A stretch of DNA of 26,396 bases from JAMBLL01 sp964460075 (GCA_964460075.1 CAYWPC010000027.1:1-26396); one strand, 5' to 3'. Counted from the first letter of the stretch, positions 1-6,201 are shown. Notes: generated by a model from the sequence alone, not told the origin. Program-made: numbers and translations.

Positions 1-337
1 CCCCCTCGCTCGAAGGCTCGCTTGTCCCCCCTGAAGGGGGGACGGTCTGTTGCGGGGCAACGACGCGACCGATTCGTTTTGCACGGGCGATGACGGCGTC
101 GAGGTCGATCATTCGCAGAGCAACATCACCGTCGGACTCGAGGTATGACGGCAGATCCGCCCTCCGGACCCACTTACGCAACGTGTTCACGGGGATACTT
201 GTTGCGGCTTCGGCTTCCTTGAGCGTCACCCAGTCGGTCGACTGCTTCGGTTGCTTCTTCGACGGAGCAGGTCGTTGGCTCCGAGCGCGGGAACCCGATC
301 GTATAGCCTCGGTCTCCCAGCGGGTTGTTCTATCCAT
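1..337 (-). CDS. MerR/excisionase-like helix-turn-helix protein, 3' end cut by window edge
   Basis: Reading from the ATG at 337 down to base 1 gives 112 uninterrupted codons, so the protein runs off the left edge. Residues about 1-33 are basic and Ser/Pro/Gln-rich. Residues 36-90 form a MerR/excisionase-type DNA-binding domain (WVTLKEAEAATSIPVNTLRK begins it, then KWVRRADLPSY and the IDLDAVIARAKRIGR tail). The ATG is preceded by AGGA at a good distance. The gene is divergent from the microcompartment operon, with about 85 bp between the two starts, so it could regulate that operon; this is inference from position only. After residue 97 the frame enters a Pro/Gly/Ser-rich stretch encoded by a GC-rich inverted repeat, so the C-terminal part may be linker or repeat-derived. 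The full length and any effector or coiled-coil domain lie outside the window. Confidence 0.72.
   Translation of the reverse strand, partial: MDRTTRWETEAIRSGSRARSQRPAPSKKQPKQSTDWVTLKEAEAATSIPVNTLRKWVRRADLPSYLESDGDVALRMIDLDAVIARAKRIGRVVAPQQTVPPSGGTSEPSSEG
24..43. repeat. GC-rich perfect inverted repeat (8-bp arms, TGAA loop)
   Basis: Bases 24-31 (GTCCCCCC) pair exactly with 36-43 (GGGGGGAC) around a TGAA loop. It sits inside the reading frame of the truncated HTH gene, where it encodes a Pro/Ser/Gly-rich stretch, and is flanked by imperfect GCTCG-type repeats at 5-21. It could be a dispersed genomic repeat element; that cannot be tested from one copy. Confidence 0.5.
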
Positions 338-391
338 CGAAGCCCATCCTACGGTCGGTCGCTGTGAAGGGAGGACTGGCTCGTTGAAGCC

Positions 392-397
392 TAGAAT
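392..397 (+). promoter_or_regulatory. Candidate -10 box (TAGAAT) of the BMC operon promoter
   Basis: TAGAAT fits the actinobacterial TANNNT -10 pattern and would start transcription near 404, just before the AAGGAG ribosome site (407-412) and the GTG start at 422. No convincing -35 hexamer is present at 16-18 bp, so an activator may be needed. It lies in the 84-bp divergent gap shared with the HTH gene. Confidence 0.4.
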
Positions 398-421
398 GGC
401 TCCACCAAGGAGAACGACCGA

Positions 422-1030
422 GTGACCGCACGCGATCCGAACATAGAACAAGACGTGCGAGCCATCGTGCGGCGTATCGTCGACGGCCTCTTCGGTGAGG
501 ACACAGCCGCTCCAGCAGGCGACACACCCTCCGAGGTATCGTCCACACCCCCGCCACATGACGCCGCGTCCAGCGTCCACACGGTCGCGATCGGGGGAGA
601 CCACGGAGGATTCGCCCTGAAGGAACGGCTTGCGTTCAAGCTCAAGGAACAGGGATTGTCTGTCATCGACTGCGGGACCTCATCCACAGACGCCGTTGAC
701 TACCCCGACATCGCCGCGTCTGTCGCAGACAAGGTGCAGAGCGGCTCAGCCGACGTAGGTATCGCCATCGACGGTGCAGGTATCGGATCCGCGATGGCTG
801 CAAACAAGATCCACGGTATCCGCGCGGCGTTGTGCTACGACGTTTCGACGGCTCGCAACGCCCGTGAACACAACCATGCGAATATCCTGACGCTCGGTGC
901 AGGCTTGATCGGTGACGCGCTCGCGTGGCAGATCACGCTGGAATTCCTCTCGACCCCATACGGTGGCGGTCGACACGCCAGACGAGTCCGTAAGATCAGC
1001 GACCTCGAACGAACCCCGGTGGAGCGCTAG
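422..1030 (+). CDS. rpiB: Encapsulated RpiB/LacAB-family sugar-phosphate isomerase, catalytic Cys replaced
   Basis: This 202-residue protein has an RpiB core at about 52-195 (AIGGDHGGFALK with D60-H61, DYPD at 93-96, MAANK at 125-129, EHNHAN at 149-154, GGRHARR near 182-188). RpiB enzymes interconvert ribose 5-phosphate and ribulose 5-phosphate or related sugar phosphates. Two things set it apart. First, residues 5-25 form an amphipathic helix (hydrophobic I8, V12, I15/V16, I19/V20, L23/F24) joined by an Ala/Pro/Ser/Thr-rich linker (27-51), the layout of a BMC encapsulation peptide. Second, the catalytic Cys of the E. coli-type motif CGxGxG is Asp117 here (IDGAGIG), and the Glu used by mycobacterial RpiB is also absent. 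The substrate may therefore differ. GTG start chosen because AAGGAG lies 9 bases upstream. It is the first gene of the BMC operon; deoC starts 2 bases after its stop. Confidence 0.88.
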   Translation: MTARDPNIEQDVRAIVRRIVDGLFGEDTAAPAGDTPSEVSSTPPPHDAASSVHTVAIGGDHGGFALKERLAFKLKEQGLSVIDCGTSSTDAVDYPDIAASVADKVQSGSADVGIAIDGAGIGSAMAANKIHGIRAALCYDVSTARNAREHNHANILTLGAGLIGDALAWQITLEFLSTPYGGGRHARRVRKISDLERTPVER

Positions 1031-1032
1031 CC

Positions 1033-1881
1033 ATGGCCGATGCACAACCGACACGTGATCAGCTCGTCGAACTCGTCACCCGAGAGGTACTCGCTGCCCT
1101 CGCCGAACGTGCAGACATCTGCGCAACCCCCGAGAAACTGCGGACAGTGGTGGCCAACGGAGCAGACCGGGTCTCTTTCCACGGCGAAGCCCAAGATGTC
1201 CCACTCGACCTTGCGAAGTACATCGATCACACGCTTCTGAAGCCCGACGCAACCCAGGAAGAAATCGACACGCTGTGCGACGAGGCGCTCGAGTACGGGT
1301 TTGCCGCGGTGTGCATCAATCCGACATGGGTCAAGCGTTCCGCCGAGAGGCTCCGCGGATCCGATGTCAAAGTCGCAACGGTGATCGGGTTCCCCCTCGG
1401 GGCGACGACACCGGAGATCAAGGCGATGGAGACACGCAGGGCGCTACGCGACGGCGCACGCGAAGTCGACATGGTCATCAACGTCGGTGCGTTGAAGTCC
1501 GGCCAGAATGATCTTGTCCGCACCGACATCGAGAAGGTGGTCGACGCCTCGCACGAAGCCGGCGCCATCACCAAGGTAATTCTTGAGACGTCCCTCCTCA
1601 CCGACGAGGAGAAAGTGATCGCCGCGGCGCTCGCCAAGCAGGCAAAGGCAGATTTCGTCAAGACCTCCACCGGATTCAGCGGAGGGGGCGCAACGGTGTA
1701 CGACGTAGCGCTGATGCGAGAGACGGTAGGCCCCGACATGGGTGTGAAAGCGTCCGGAGGCGTTCGGACGCTCGAAGACGCTGAGGACATGATCGCTGCG
1801 GGAGCGACCCGGATCGGTGCCTCTGCAGGAGTCCAGATTCTGAACGCACAAGAAGGAGACAGTGATGGCGAGCGGTATTGA
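1033..1881 (+). CDS. deoC: Deoxyribose-phosphate aldolase (DeoC) with N-terminal encapsulation peptide
   Basis: Class I aldolase of 282 residues that should cleave 2-deoxyribose 5-phosphate to acetaldehyde and glyceraldehyde 3-phosphate by Schiff-base chemistry. The TIM-barrel core begins near 60 (KYIDHTLLKPDAT). The catalytic residues are visible: D146 in EVDMVINVG, Schiff-base K210 in FVKTSTGF, and K239 in VKASGGVR. Usual bacterial DeoC proteins are about 220-260 residues; the extra about 58 N-terminal residues begin with an amphipathic helix (8-26, RDQLVELVTREVLAALAER) and a short linker, as expected for cargo of a microcompartment. GGAG overlapping the end of the rpiB-like gene serves the ATG. 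The stop lies inside the next gene (17-base overlap), so translation is coupled to the shell gene. DeoC plus RpiB plus aldehyde dehydrogenase is the marker set of the SPU locus type. Confidence 0.93.
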   Translation: MADAQPTRDQLVELVTREVLAALAERADICATPEKLRTVVANGADRVSFHGEAQDVPLDLAKYIDHTLLKPDATQEEIDTLCDEALEYGFAAVCINPTWVKRSAERLRGSDVKVATVIGFPLGATTPEIKAMETRRALRDGAREVDMVINVGALKSGQNDLVRTDIEKVVDASHEAGAITKVILETSLLTDEEKVIAAALAKQAKADFVKTSTGFSGGGATVYDVALMRETVGPDMGVKASGGVRTLEDAEDMIAAGATRIGASAGVQILNAQEGDSDGERY

Positions 1882-2494
1882 GCTGCGGTCGTACGCATTT
1901 CTCGACAGTCTGCAACCTCAATATGCGGCGTTCCTCGGAACGACAGCCCAGGGGTTTCTCCCGCTTGCGGGCGAGGCGGTCCTCTTCGTAGAGGTTGCAC
2001 CAGGCATCGAGATCAACCGACTGACCGACGTCGCGTTGAAAGCTACAACGGTGAAGCCTGGCATGCAGATCATCGAGCGTGTGTTCGGCCTGCTCGAAGT
2101 GCACTCACCTGAGCAGTCCGAGACGCGAGCGGCAGGTGAGGCGATCCTTGAATCCCTCGACGTCACGGAGGCCGACCGGCTCAAGCCAAAGGTCTTGTCG
2201 AGCCAGATCATCCGCCGCATCGATGACCACCACGCCCAGCTCATCAACCGCATGCGCCACGGGCAGATGATCATCCCAGGCCAGACGCTCTACGTACTTG
2301 AGTGTGCGCCTGCGGCGTACGCCGCCCTTGCAGCGAACGAAGCGGAAAAATCTGCGAATATCAACGTACTCGAGGTCCGCGCATTCGGCGCAGTTGGACG
2401 CATATACCTCGGAGGAGAAGAACAGGACATCGAAGTCGGCTGGCGGGCAGCAGTTGCCGCGCTGGAGGGACTCGACGGTCGCGAGAACGCATAA
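1865..2494 (+). CDS. BMC-T shell protein, double-layer (stacking trimer) type
   Basis: This 209-residue protein carries two tandem BMC domains (about 1-95 and 105-205) and should form pseudohexameric trimers tiling the facets of a microcompartment shell. The order of elements (LRSYAFLDSLQPQYAAFLGT, later GIEINRLTDVALKAT, then IIRRIDDHHAQLINR and ANEAEKSANINVLEVRAFG) closely resembles, from memory, the Haliangium ochraceum BMC-T proteins that stack into double layers with gated central pores (also the CsoS1D idea). The pore-lining loops are probably RVFGLLEVH in domain 1 and AFGAVGRIYLGG in domain 2. A large gated pore would suit bulky molecules such as CoA, NAD or sugar phosphates; this is inference. 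ATG 1865 was preferred to the in-frame GTG one codon earlier because AAGGAG (1853-1858) spaces correctly. The start is inside deoC. Confidence 0.9.
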   Translation: MASGIELRSYAFLDSLQPQYAAFLGTTAQGFLPLAGEAVLFVEVAPGIEINRLTDVALKATTVKPGMQIIERVFGLLEVHSPEQSETRAAGEAILESLDVTEADRLKPKVLSSQIIRRIDDHHAQLINRMRHGQMIIPGQTLYVLECAPAAYAALAANEAEKSANINVLEVRAFGAVGRIYLGGEEQDIEVGWRAAVAALEGLDGRENA

Positions 2495-2517
2495 CGGCGA
2501 AATCAACAGGAGGAAGA

Positions 2518-2820
2518 ATGTCAGACGCACTCGGGATGATCGAATGCCGCAGTTTTGCAGCAATGGTGGAGGCTGCCGATGCCATGGTCAAGGCCGCAAA
2601 GGTTGAACTGGTGAGCTATGAGGAGACGGGTGGAGGCTATGTGACCGCCATCATCAGAGGCGACGTCGCTGCTGTTAAGGCCGCCATTGACGCAGGCGTA
2701 CGCGGTGGTGAGAAGGTAGGCGAAGTCATCGCAACGCACGTCATTGCACGTCCACACGTGAACCTGGATCTCGTGCTCCCCCTTGGCCGAAGCGAAGAAG
2801 CCTCAGACGCTGTTTCCTGA
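2518..2820 (+). CDS. BMC-H hexameric shell protein
   Basis: A 100-residue single-BMC-domain protein, the size of the canonical hexamer-forming major shell protein. The sequence follows the family throughout: ALGMIECRSFAAMVEAADAM, then KAAKVELVSYEETGGGYVT, GDVAAVKAAIDAG and a VIARPHVNLD end. The TGGG loop at residues 37-40 is the expected central pore; its small, uncharged residues would leave a narrow neutral opening. The ATG at 2518 follows a strong AGGAGGAAG site. A longer in-frame reading upstream to 2302 overlaps the BMC-T gene and is not believed. It is the only BMC-H gene in the window, so it is likely the bulk facet protein of a simple shell. It sits 23 bases after the BMC-T stop. Confidence 0.95.
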   Translation: MSDALGMIECRSFAAMVEAADAMVKAAKVELVSYEETGGGYVTAIIRGDVAAVKAAIDAGVRGGEKVGEVIATHVIARPHVNLDLVLPLGRSEEASDAVS

Positions 2821-2847
2821 CCAGAGCACCTCGAGAGAGAGGACGCT

Positions 2848-3135
2848 ATGAATCTCGGCAAGGTGACTGGAACACTGGTTGCTTCCAAGAAGGAGCCGCT
2901 GATGGAGGGTCTCGCCCTGCTCGTCGTGCGGCAACTGAACGCCGACGGCACACAAGCCGGTGGCTACGTCGTTGCGGTGGACAGTGTCGGTGCAGGCGTT
3001 GGAGAGGTCGTGCTCTACGCATCCGGCAGTTCGGCGCGCCAAACCCAGGTGACAAAGGACAAGCCATGCGACGCCGTCATCATGGCCATCGTCGACCAAT
3101 GGGACCTCGACGGCGAAACGATCTACGTGAAGTGA
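2848..3135 (+). CDS. BMC-P (EutN/CcmL family) pentameric vertex protein 1
   Basis: A 95-residue EutN/CcmL-family protein that should form the pentamers capping the vertices of the polyhedral shell. Family marks are the MNLGKVTGTLVASKKEP start, LLVVRQLNADG, the AVDSVGAGVGEVVLYASGSS stretch (the small-residue turn that lines the pentamer) and DAVIMAIVDQW near the end. The ATG follows a GAGAGAGGA ribosome site. It lies 27 bases after the BMC-H stop and one base before the aldehyde dehydrogenase start. It is one of three paralogues in the operon and is the longest; it has a Thr/Asp-rich tail (DLDGETIYVK) that the other two lack. Confidence 0.94.
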   Translation: MNLGKVTGTLVASKKEPLMEGLALLVVRQLNADGTQAGGYVVAVDSVGAGVGEVVLYASGSSARQTQVTKDKPCDAVIMAIVDQWDLDGETIYVK

Positions 3136-3136
3136 C

Positions 3137-4600
3137 ATGGCACAACTGAGCGACTCGGACATCCAGGCGATCATCACCAGGGTCAAAAGCCGCGTCGCGG
3201 CCGCCGACATCGTAGGAAAGACTGGCGCAGCGCTCATTGCACGAGACGAGATCGACGACCTCGACGACGTCCTCGGCGAAGGCATCTACGCAACGGTCGA
3301 TGAAGCTGTTCACGCAGGGAAGCAAGCATTTGCGTCGTATCAGGGGATCGGCCTGAGCGCACGTTACGGCATCATTGAAGCCATCCGTCGGGTCATGCGG
3401 GAGAACAACGAACGTCTTGCGTACATGGCCCGTCAGGAGACAGGCATTGGACGGGCGGACGACAAGGTACTCAAGAACCATCTTGTGATTGAGCGCACAC
3501 CTGGCCCAGAGGACCTCGAACCGCACGTCGTTACCGGCGACAAGGGGATGATGGTCACCGAGTATGCCCCATACGGTGTCATCGGGGCGATAACACCAAC
3601 GACGAATCCGACGTCGACGATCATCAACAACTCGATCGCCATTCTCTCTGCTGGAAACACCACCGTGTTCAACGTGCACCCGAGTGCGAGGGGTGTCAGC
3701 ATCGAGAACGTCAAACTGATCAACAGGGCAGTCATATCAGCGGGCGGGCCTCCAGACCTGGTGACGTCCGTTGCCGTGCCGACGCTCGACTCCGCTCAGG
3801 CGCTCATGAGCCACCCAGATGTCCGTGTGCTGCTGGTGACCGGAGGGCCAGGCGTAGTGAAGGCCGCCCTCAGAACCCCGAAGAAAGCGATCACGGCAGG
3901 GCCAGGCAATCCCCCAGCAGTCGTGGATCAGACGGCGGACATCCAGAAGGCGGCGAAGGACATCGTCACCGGAGCCTCGTTCGACAACAACATCATCTGT
4001 GTCGACGAGAAGACCGCAATCGTGGTCGACACGATTGCCGACAGACTCGTTCAACACATGACAGCGGTGGGTGCCTACCGTCTCAAGGAACACGAACTCA
4101 AACGTCTCGAACGGGTCATCTTCACCGACAGGGGACCTTCCAACAAGCCGGGCGTGATGAACCACCACCTCATCGGCAAGGACGCCTCGGTGATCCTGTC
4201 GGAGATCGGCATCTCAGTGCCTTCCGAGACCAGGCTGATCCTCGCCGAGGTACCAGCAGAGCACAATCTCGTGTGGACCGAGCAGATGATGCCGGTCATG
4301 CCGATCGTCCGGGTCAAGGACGTCGAAACCGCGATAGATCTCGCCGTGCGCTCCGAGCACGGCTTCCGGCACACCGCATCGATCCACTCGACCAACGTTG
4401 ACACGATTACGAGAATGGCTCGCTCCATGGACTGTTCGATATTCGTTGCGAACGGTTCCAACATCGCGGGTCTCGGCGCAGAGGGTGAGGGCTACACGTC
4501 GTTCTCGATTGCGAGCCCCACAGGTGAGGGGCTGACACGCCCCAGAACCTTCTCACGCGTACGGCGAGTGTCCGTGGTTGGAGCTCTGCGCATTGTCTGA
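3137..4600 (+). CDS. CoA-acylating aldehyde dehydrogenase (EutE/PduP type), BMC cargo
   Basis: A 487-residue aldehyde dehydrogenase of the CoA-dependent BMC type, converting an aldehyde plus CoA and NAD+ to acyl-CoA and NADH; with DeoC beside it the likely substrate is acetaldehyde. Visible marks: EYAPYGVIGAITPTTNPTST (142-161), the dinucleotide loop VTGGPGVVKAAL (234-245), the AITAGPGNPPAVV stretch and the catalytic Cys288 in FDNNIICVDEK. Residues 4-23 (LSDSDIQAIITRVKSRVAAA) form an amphipathic helix followed by a spacer to about 50, which fits an N-terminal encapsulation peptide. It begins one base after the first BMC-P gene. No phosphotransacylase or alcohol dehydrogenase gene accompanies it in the window, so how CoA and NAD+ are recycled is not visible. 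Confidence 0.93.
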   Translation: MAQLSDSDIQAIITRVKSRVAAADIVGKTGAALIARDEIDDLDDVLGEGIYATVDEAVHAGKQAFASYQGIGLSARYGIIEAIRRVMRENNERLAYMARQETGIGRADDKVLKNHLVIERTPGPEDLEPHVVTGDKGMMVTEYAPYGVIGAITPTTNPTSTIINNSIAILSAGNTTVFNVHPSARGVSIENVKLINRAVISAGGPPDLVTSVAVPTLDSAQALMSHPDVRVLLVTGGPGVVKAALRTPKKAITAGPGNPPAVVDQTADIQKAAKDIVTGASFDNNIICVDEKTAIVVDTIADRLVQHMTAVGAYRLKEHELKRLERVIFTDRGPSNKPGVMNHHLIGKDASVILSEIGISVPSETRLILAEVPAEHNLVWTEQMMPVMPIVRVKDVETAIDLAVRSEHGFRHTASIHSTNVDTITRMARSMDCSIFVANGSNIAGLGAEGEGYTSFSIASPTGEGLTRPRTFSRVRRVSVVGALRIV

Positions 4601-5204
4601 CACGCCTCGACCGCCAGCACTCGGCCTGTGGGAGTTCTCATCGATCCCTGCCGGAATCGAGTGCGCCGATGCCATCGTGAAGGGCGCGCCCATCGACACG
4701 ATATGTACCGGTACGACGCATCCAGGTAAGTATGTCGTCCTCGTTGCAGGTGACACGGCATCCGTGGAGGTTGCAGCAGACATCGTCGCGCAACAGCCCC
4801 GTCCGTCCCTCGTCGACTCGCTGTTCTTGCCAGATGTCGCTCCAGCAGTCGCCAGATCGCTGTTCACCTCAGAGCACCCAATGCGAACCGAAGCCGAAGC
4901 TGTCGGGGTCGTCGAGACCGCGACGATCGCCGCAGGGATCAACGCGGCGGACGCAGCCGTAAAGCATGCCGACGTTGCGCTCGCCGGCCTCCGGCTCGCA
5001 GACGGTCTCGGTGGGAAGGCCTACTTCATCGTCGATGGGACCGTAGGGGAAGTACAGGCTGCGTTGGAAGCGATCGACGAGCGACCGGTTGATTCCGTGA
5101 CAGACACGATCGTCATACCTCAGCTAACGCCGGAGCTGAGAGCCGACCTGGACGCCGGGACCCGTTTCTCCGACCGTGTCGCCCTTCGCTGGGATGCCTC
5201 GTGA
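4593..5204 (+). CDS. BMC-T shell protein, single-layer type
   Basis: About 203 residues with two tandem BMC domains: domain 1 begins ALGLWEFSSIPAGIECADA, with a pore loop near THPGKYV; domain 2 begins AVGVVETATIAAGINAADAA, with a pore loop near GLGGKAYF. It should form trimers that sit in the facets as pseudohexamers. It is clearly a different subfamily from the BMC-T at 1865 and resembles, from memory, the single-layer H. ochraceum BMC-T1. The start was set at TTG 4593, because GGAG at 4580-4583 is 9 bases upstream and the resulting protein begins MSDTPRPPALG; an in-frame TTG at 4578 would place the ribosome site inside the gene. The start overlaps the end of the aldehyde dehydrogenase by 8 bases. 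Confidence 0.9.
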   Translation: MSDTPRPPALGLWEFSSIPAGIECADAIVKGAPIDTICTGTTHPGKYVVLVAGDTASVEVAADIVAQQPRPSLVDSLFLPDVAPAVARSLFTSEHPMRTEAEAVGVVETATIAAGINAADAAVKHADVALAGLRLADGLGGKAYFIVDGTVGEVQAALEAIDERPVDSVTDTIVIPQLTPELRADLDAGTRFSDRVALRWDAS

Positions 5205-5473
5205 AACTCGGTCGGGTGCGAGGCGCCGTTGTGGCATCCGTGAAGGACCGCGCAATGGAAGGCATGAAGCTCCTCATCGTCCAACCCCTCACCGAGCAGC
5301 GACTGGACGACGGCCCATGCATCGTGGCGGCAGACGCCGTGTATCAGGCAGGGACAGGCGACCTCGTCTATTTCGTTGCGTCGAGAGAGGCAGCAGAGGC
5401 GATGCAACCGCGCTTCGTCCCTGTCGATCACGCCATAGTCGGGATCGTCGACGCTCTCGAGGTGCGGTCGTGA
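5201..5473 (+). CDS. BMC-P (EutN/CcmL family) pentameric vertex protein 2
   Basis: A 90-residue vertex protein. It starts with GTG in a 4-base GTGA overlap with the preceding BMC-T gene. Family features are MKLGRVRGAVVASVKDRAMEG, LLIVQPL, the AADAVYQAGTGDLVYFVASRE turn and DHAIVGIVDALEV at the end. Compared with paralogue 1, the SVGAGVGE turn has become VYQAGTGD, and the usual SSARQ element is replaced by EAAEAM; these are positions where pentamer subunits meet, so it may form its own pentamers or play a special vertex role. The next BMC-P gene overlaps it in the same GTGA manner. Confidence 0.92.
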   Translation: MKLGRVRGAVVASVKDRAMEGMKLLIVQPLTEQRLDDGPCIVAADAVYQAGTGDLVYFVASREAAEAMQPRFVPVDHAIVGIVDALEVRS

Positions 5474-5739
5474 AGGTAGGACGGGTCGTCGGAAACGTCG
5501 TGTCGACGATCAACCACGAGTTGTTCGACGGTGAGAGACTTCTTGTCTGTCGGCTCGTCGACCGGGGTGAGGACAGCGGCTCATATCTCATTTGCGCAGA
5601 CCGTGTCGGTGCAGGCGCAGACGAAACGGTGCTGATTCTCGATGAGGGATCGTCGGCACGTCAGATCTACGGTATCGACACAGGCCCGATCCGAAGTGTC
5701 GTCGTCGGCGTCGTGGACGCCGTAGACGAAGTCCCCTGA
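5470..5739 (+). CDS. BMC-P (EutN/CcmL family) pentameric vertex protein 3
   Basis: An 89-residue vertex protein starting at GTG 5470, overlapping the previous stop as GTGA. It begins VKVGRVVGNVVSTINHELFD and keeps the classic ADRVGAGADETVLILDEGSS and ARQ elements, then VVGVVDAVDEV at the end. A long in-frame extension upstream (to 5176) exists but overlaps paralogue 2 in another frame and gives Arg-rich, non-homologous sequence, so it was rejected. It is the last gene of the BMC operon; a large inverted repeat follows 10 bases later. Three different BMC-P genes, one BMC-H and two BMC-T genes give a complete set for a closed shell. Confidence 0.92.
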   Translation: MKVGRVVGNVVSTINHELFDGERLLVCRLVDRGEDSGSYLICADRVGAGADETVLILDEGSSARQIYGIDTGPIRSVVVGVVDAVDEVP

Positions 5740-5740
5740 T

Positions 5741-5813
5741 CCCACTCCGTCTGTTCTTGCGTAACTGAGTCCCGCATGGCGGGACTCAGTTACGCAAGAA
5801 CAGATAGGGTGGG
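5741..5813. terminator. Very long perfect inverted repeat after the BMC operon
   Basis: Bases 5750-5775 are the exact reverse complement of 5779-5804: 26-bp arms around a 3-base ATG loop. The stem can be extended outward imperfectly (CCCAC at 5741-5745 with GTGGG at 5809-5813, small bulges between). No T-tract follows. It starts 2-11 bases after the last BMC gene, so it likely ends or stabilises the BMC transcript. It also abuts the -10 box of the next gene, so it could act as an operator or cruciform. The arms are far longer than a typical terminator needs. Confidence 0.7.
5805..5810 (+). promoter_or_regulatory. Candidate -10 box (TAGGGT) for the small lipoprotein gene
   Basis: TAGGGT directly follows the long inverted repeat, ten bases before the GTG at 5821 and sixteen before the ATG at 5827, giving a leaderless or nearly leaderless message. 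The same TAGGGTGGG string occurs upstream of the lipoprotein gene at 19537. Any -35 element would lie inside the right arm of the inverted repeat. Confidence 0.4.
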
Positions 5814-5826
5814 TAGTCTCGTGGGC

Positions 5827-6201
5827 ATGTTCGCTCGCCGGTTGTCGACCCTCGTTGTGGCATTCGTTCTCGTGGCTGCCGCGTGCAGTGGTGGTGCGAT
5901 CGCACCGAGTAATTGCGACGAGGTTGCGGACGAGACCATGGCGCTGTTCCAGCGACTCATCGACGACGTAGACGCCGAATTCGGTGATATGTCCGTCCAA
6001 GAATTCGTGGCAACAGGGGGAGACCTTCCCTCGGTCCAAGCATTCAAGGATGACGCCGCAACGATCGATGACATCGCTGTGGAGCTCGGGTGCACGCAGA
6101 GCGAGATCTCCTCTGCGGTGTCGAGCAGGGTCGGAGAGCTCACCGCCACGACGGATCTCGGCAGATTCCTGATCGGGTCGATCCGCAGCGGCGGCCTGTA
6201 G
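5827..6201 (+). CDS. Small secreted lipoprotein of unknown function
   Basis: A protein of 124 residues whose first about 20 residues form a lipoprotein signal peptide (MFARRLSTLVVAFVLVAAAC, Cys20 as the lipidated residue). The mature part is acidic and helical in character, has two further Cys (SNCDE and GCTQSE) that could form a disulfide, and shows no domain I recognise. The ATG at 5827 gives a good signal peptide; GTG 5821 would add two residues and is an equally possible leaderless start. A longer reading from 5776 begins in the loop of the inverted repeat and would bury the signal peptide. It lies between the BMC operon and convergent minus-strand genes; no functional link to the BMC is implied. 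Confidence 0.7.
   Translation: MFARRLSTLVVAFVLVAAACSGGAIAPSNCDEVADETMALFQRLIDDVDAEFGDMSVQEFVATGGDLPSVQAFKDDAATIDDIAVELGCTQSEISSAVSSRVGELTATTDLGRFLIGSIRSGGL

Noticed and set aside
90..425. A 111-codon plus-strand frame covering the left end
   Set aside because: It is antisense to the HTH frame, which has a clear domain and ribosome site. The plus-strand translation shows no family features.
1227..2000. Long (257-codon) minus-strand open frame across deoC
   Set aside because: It is antisense to deoC, whose catalytic motifs are all present, and is Ser/Arg-rich without domain features.
2302..2517. Upstream in-frame extension of the BMC-H gene
   Set aside because: It is Arg/Ser-rich shadow sequence inside the BMC-T gene, and the strong AGGAGG site serves ATG 2518.
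5176..5469. Upstream in-frame extension of the third BMC-P gene
   Set aside because: It lies over the second BMC-P gene in another frame, is Arg-rich and lacks homology. The GTGA overlap start at 5470 fits the family.
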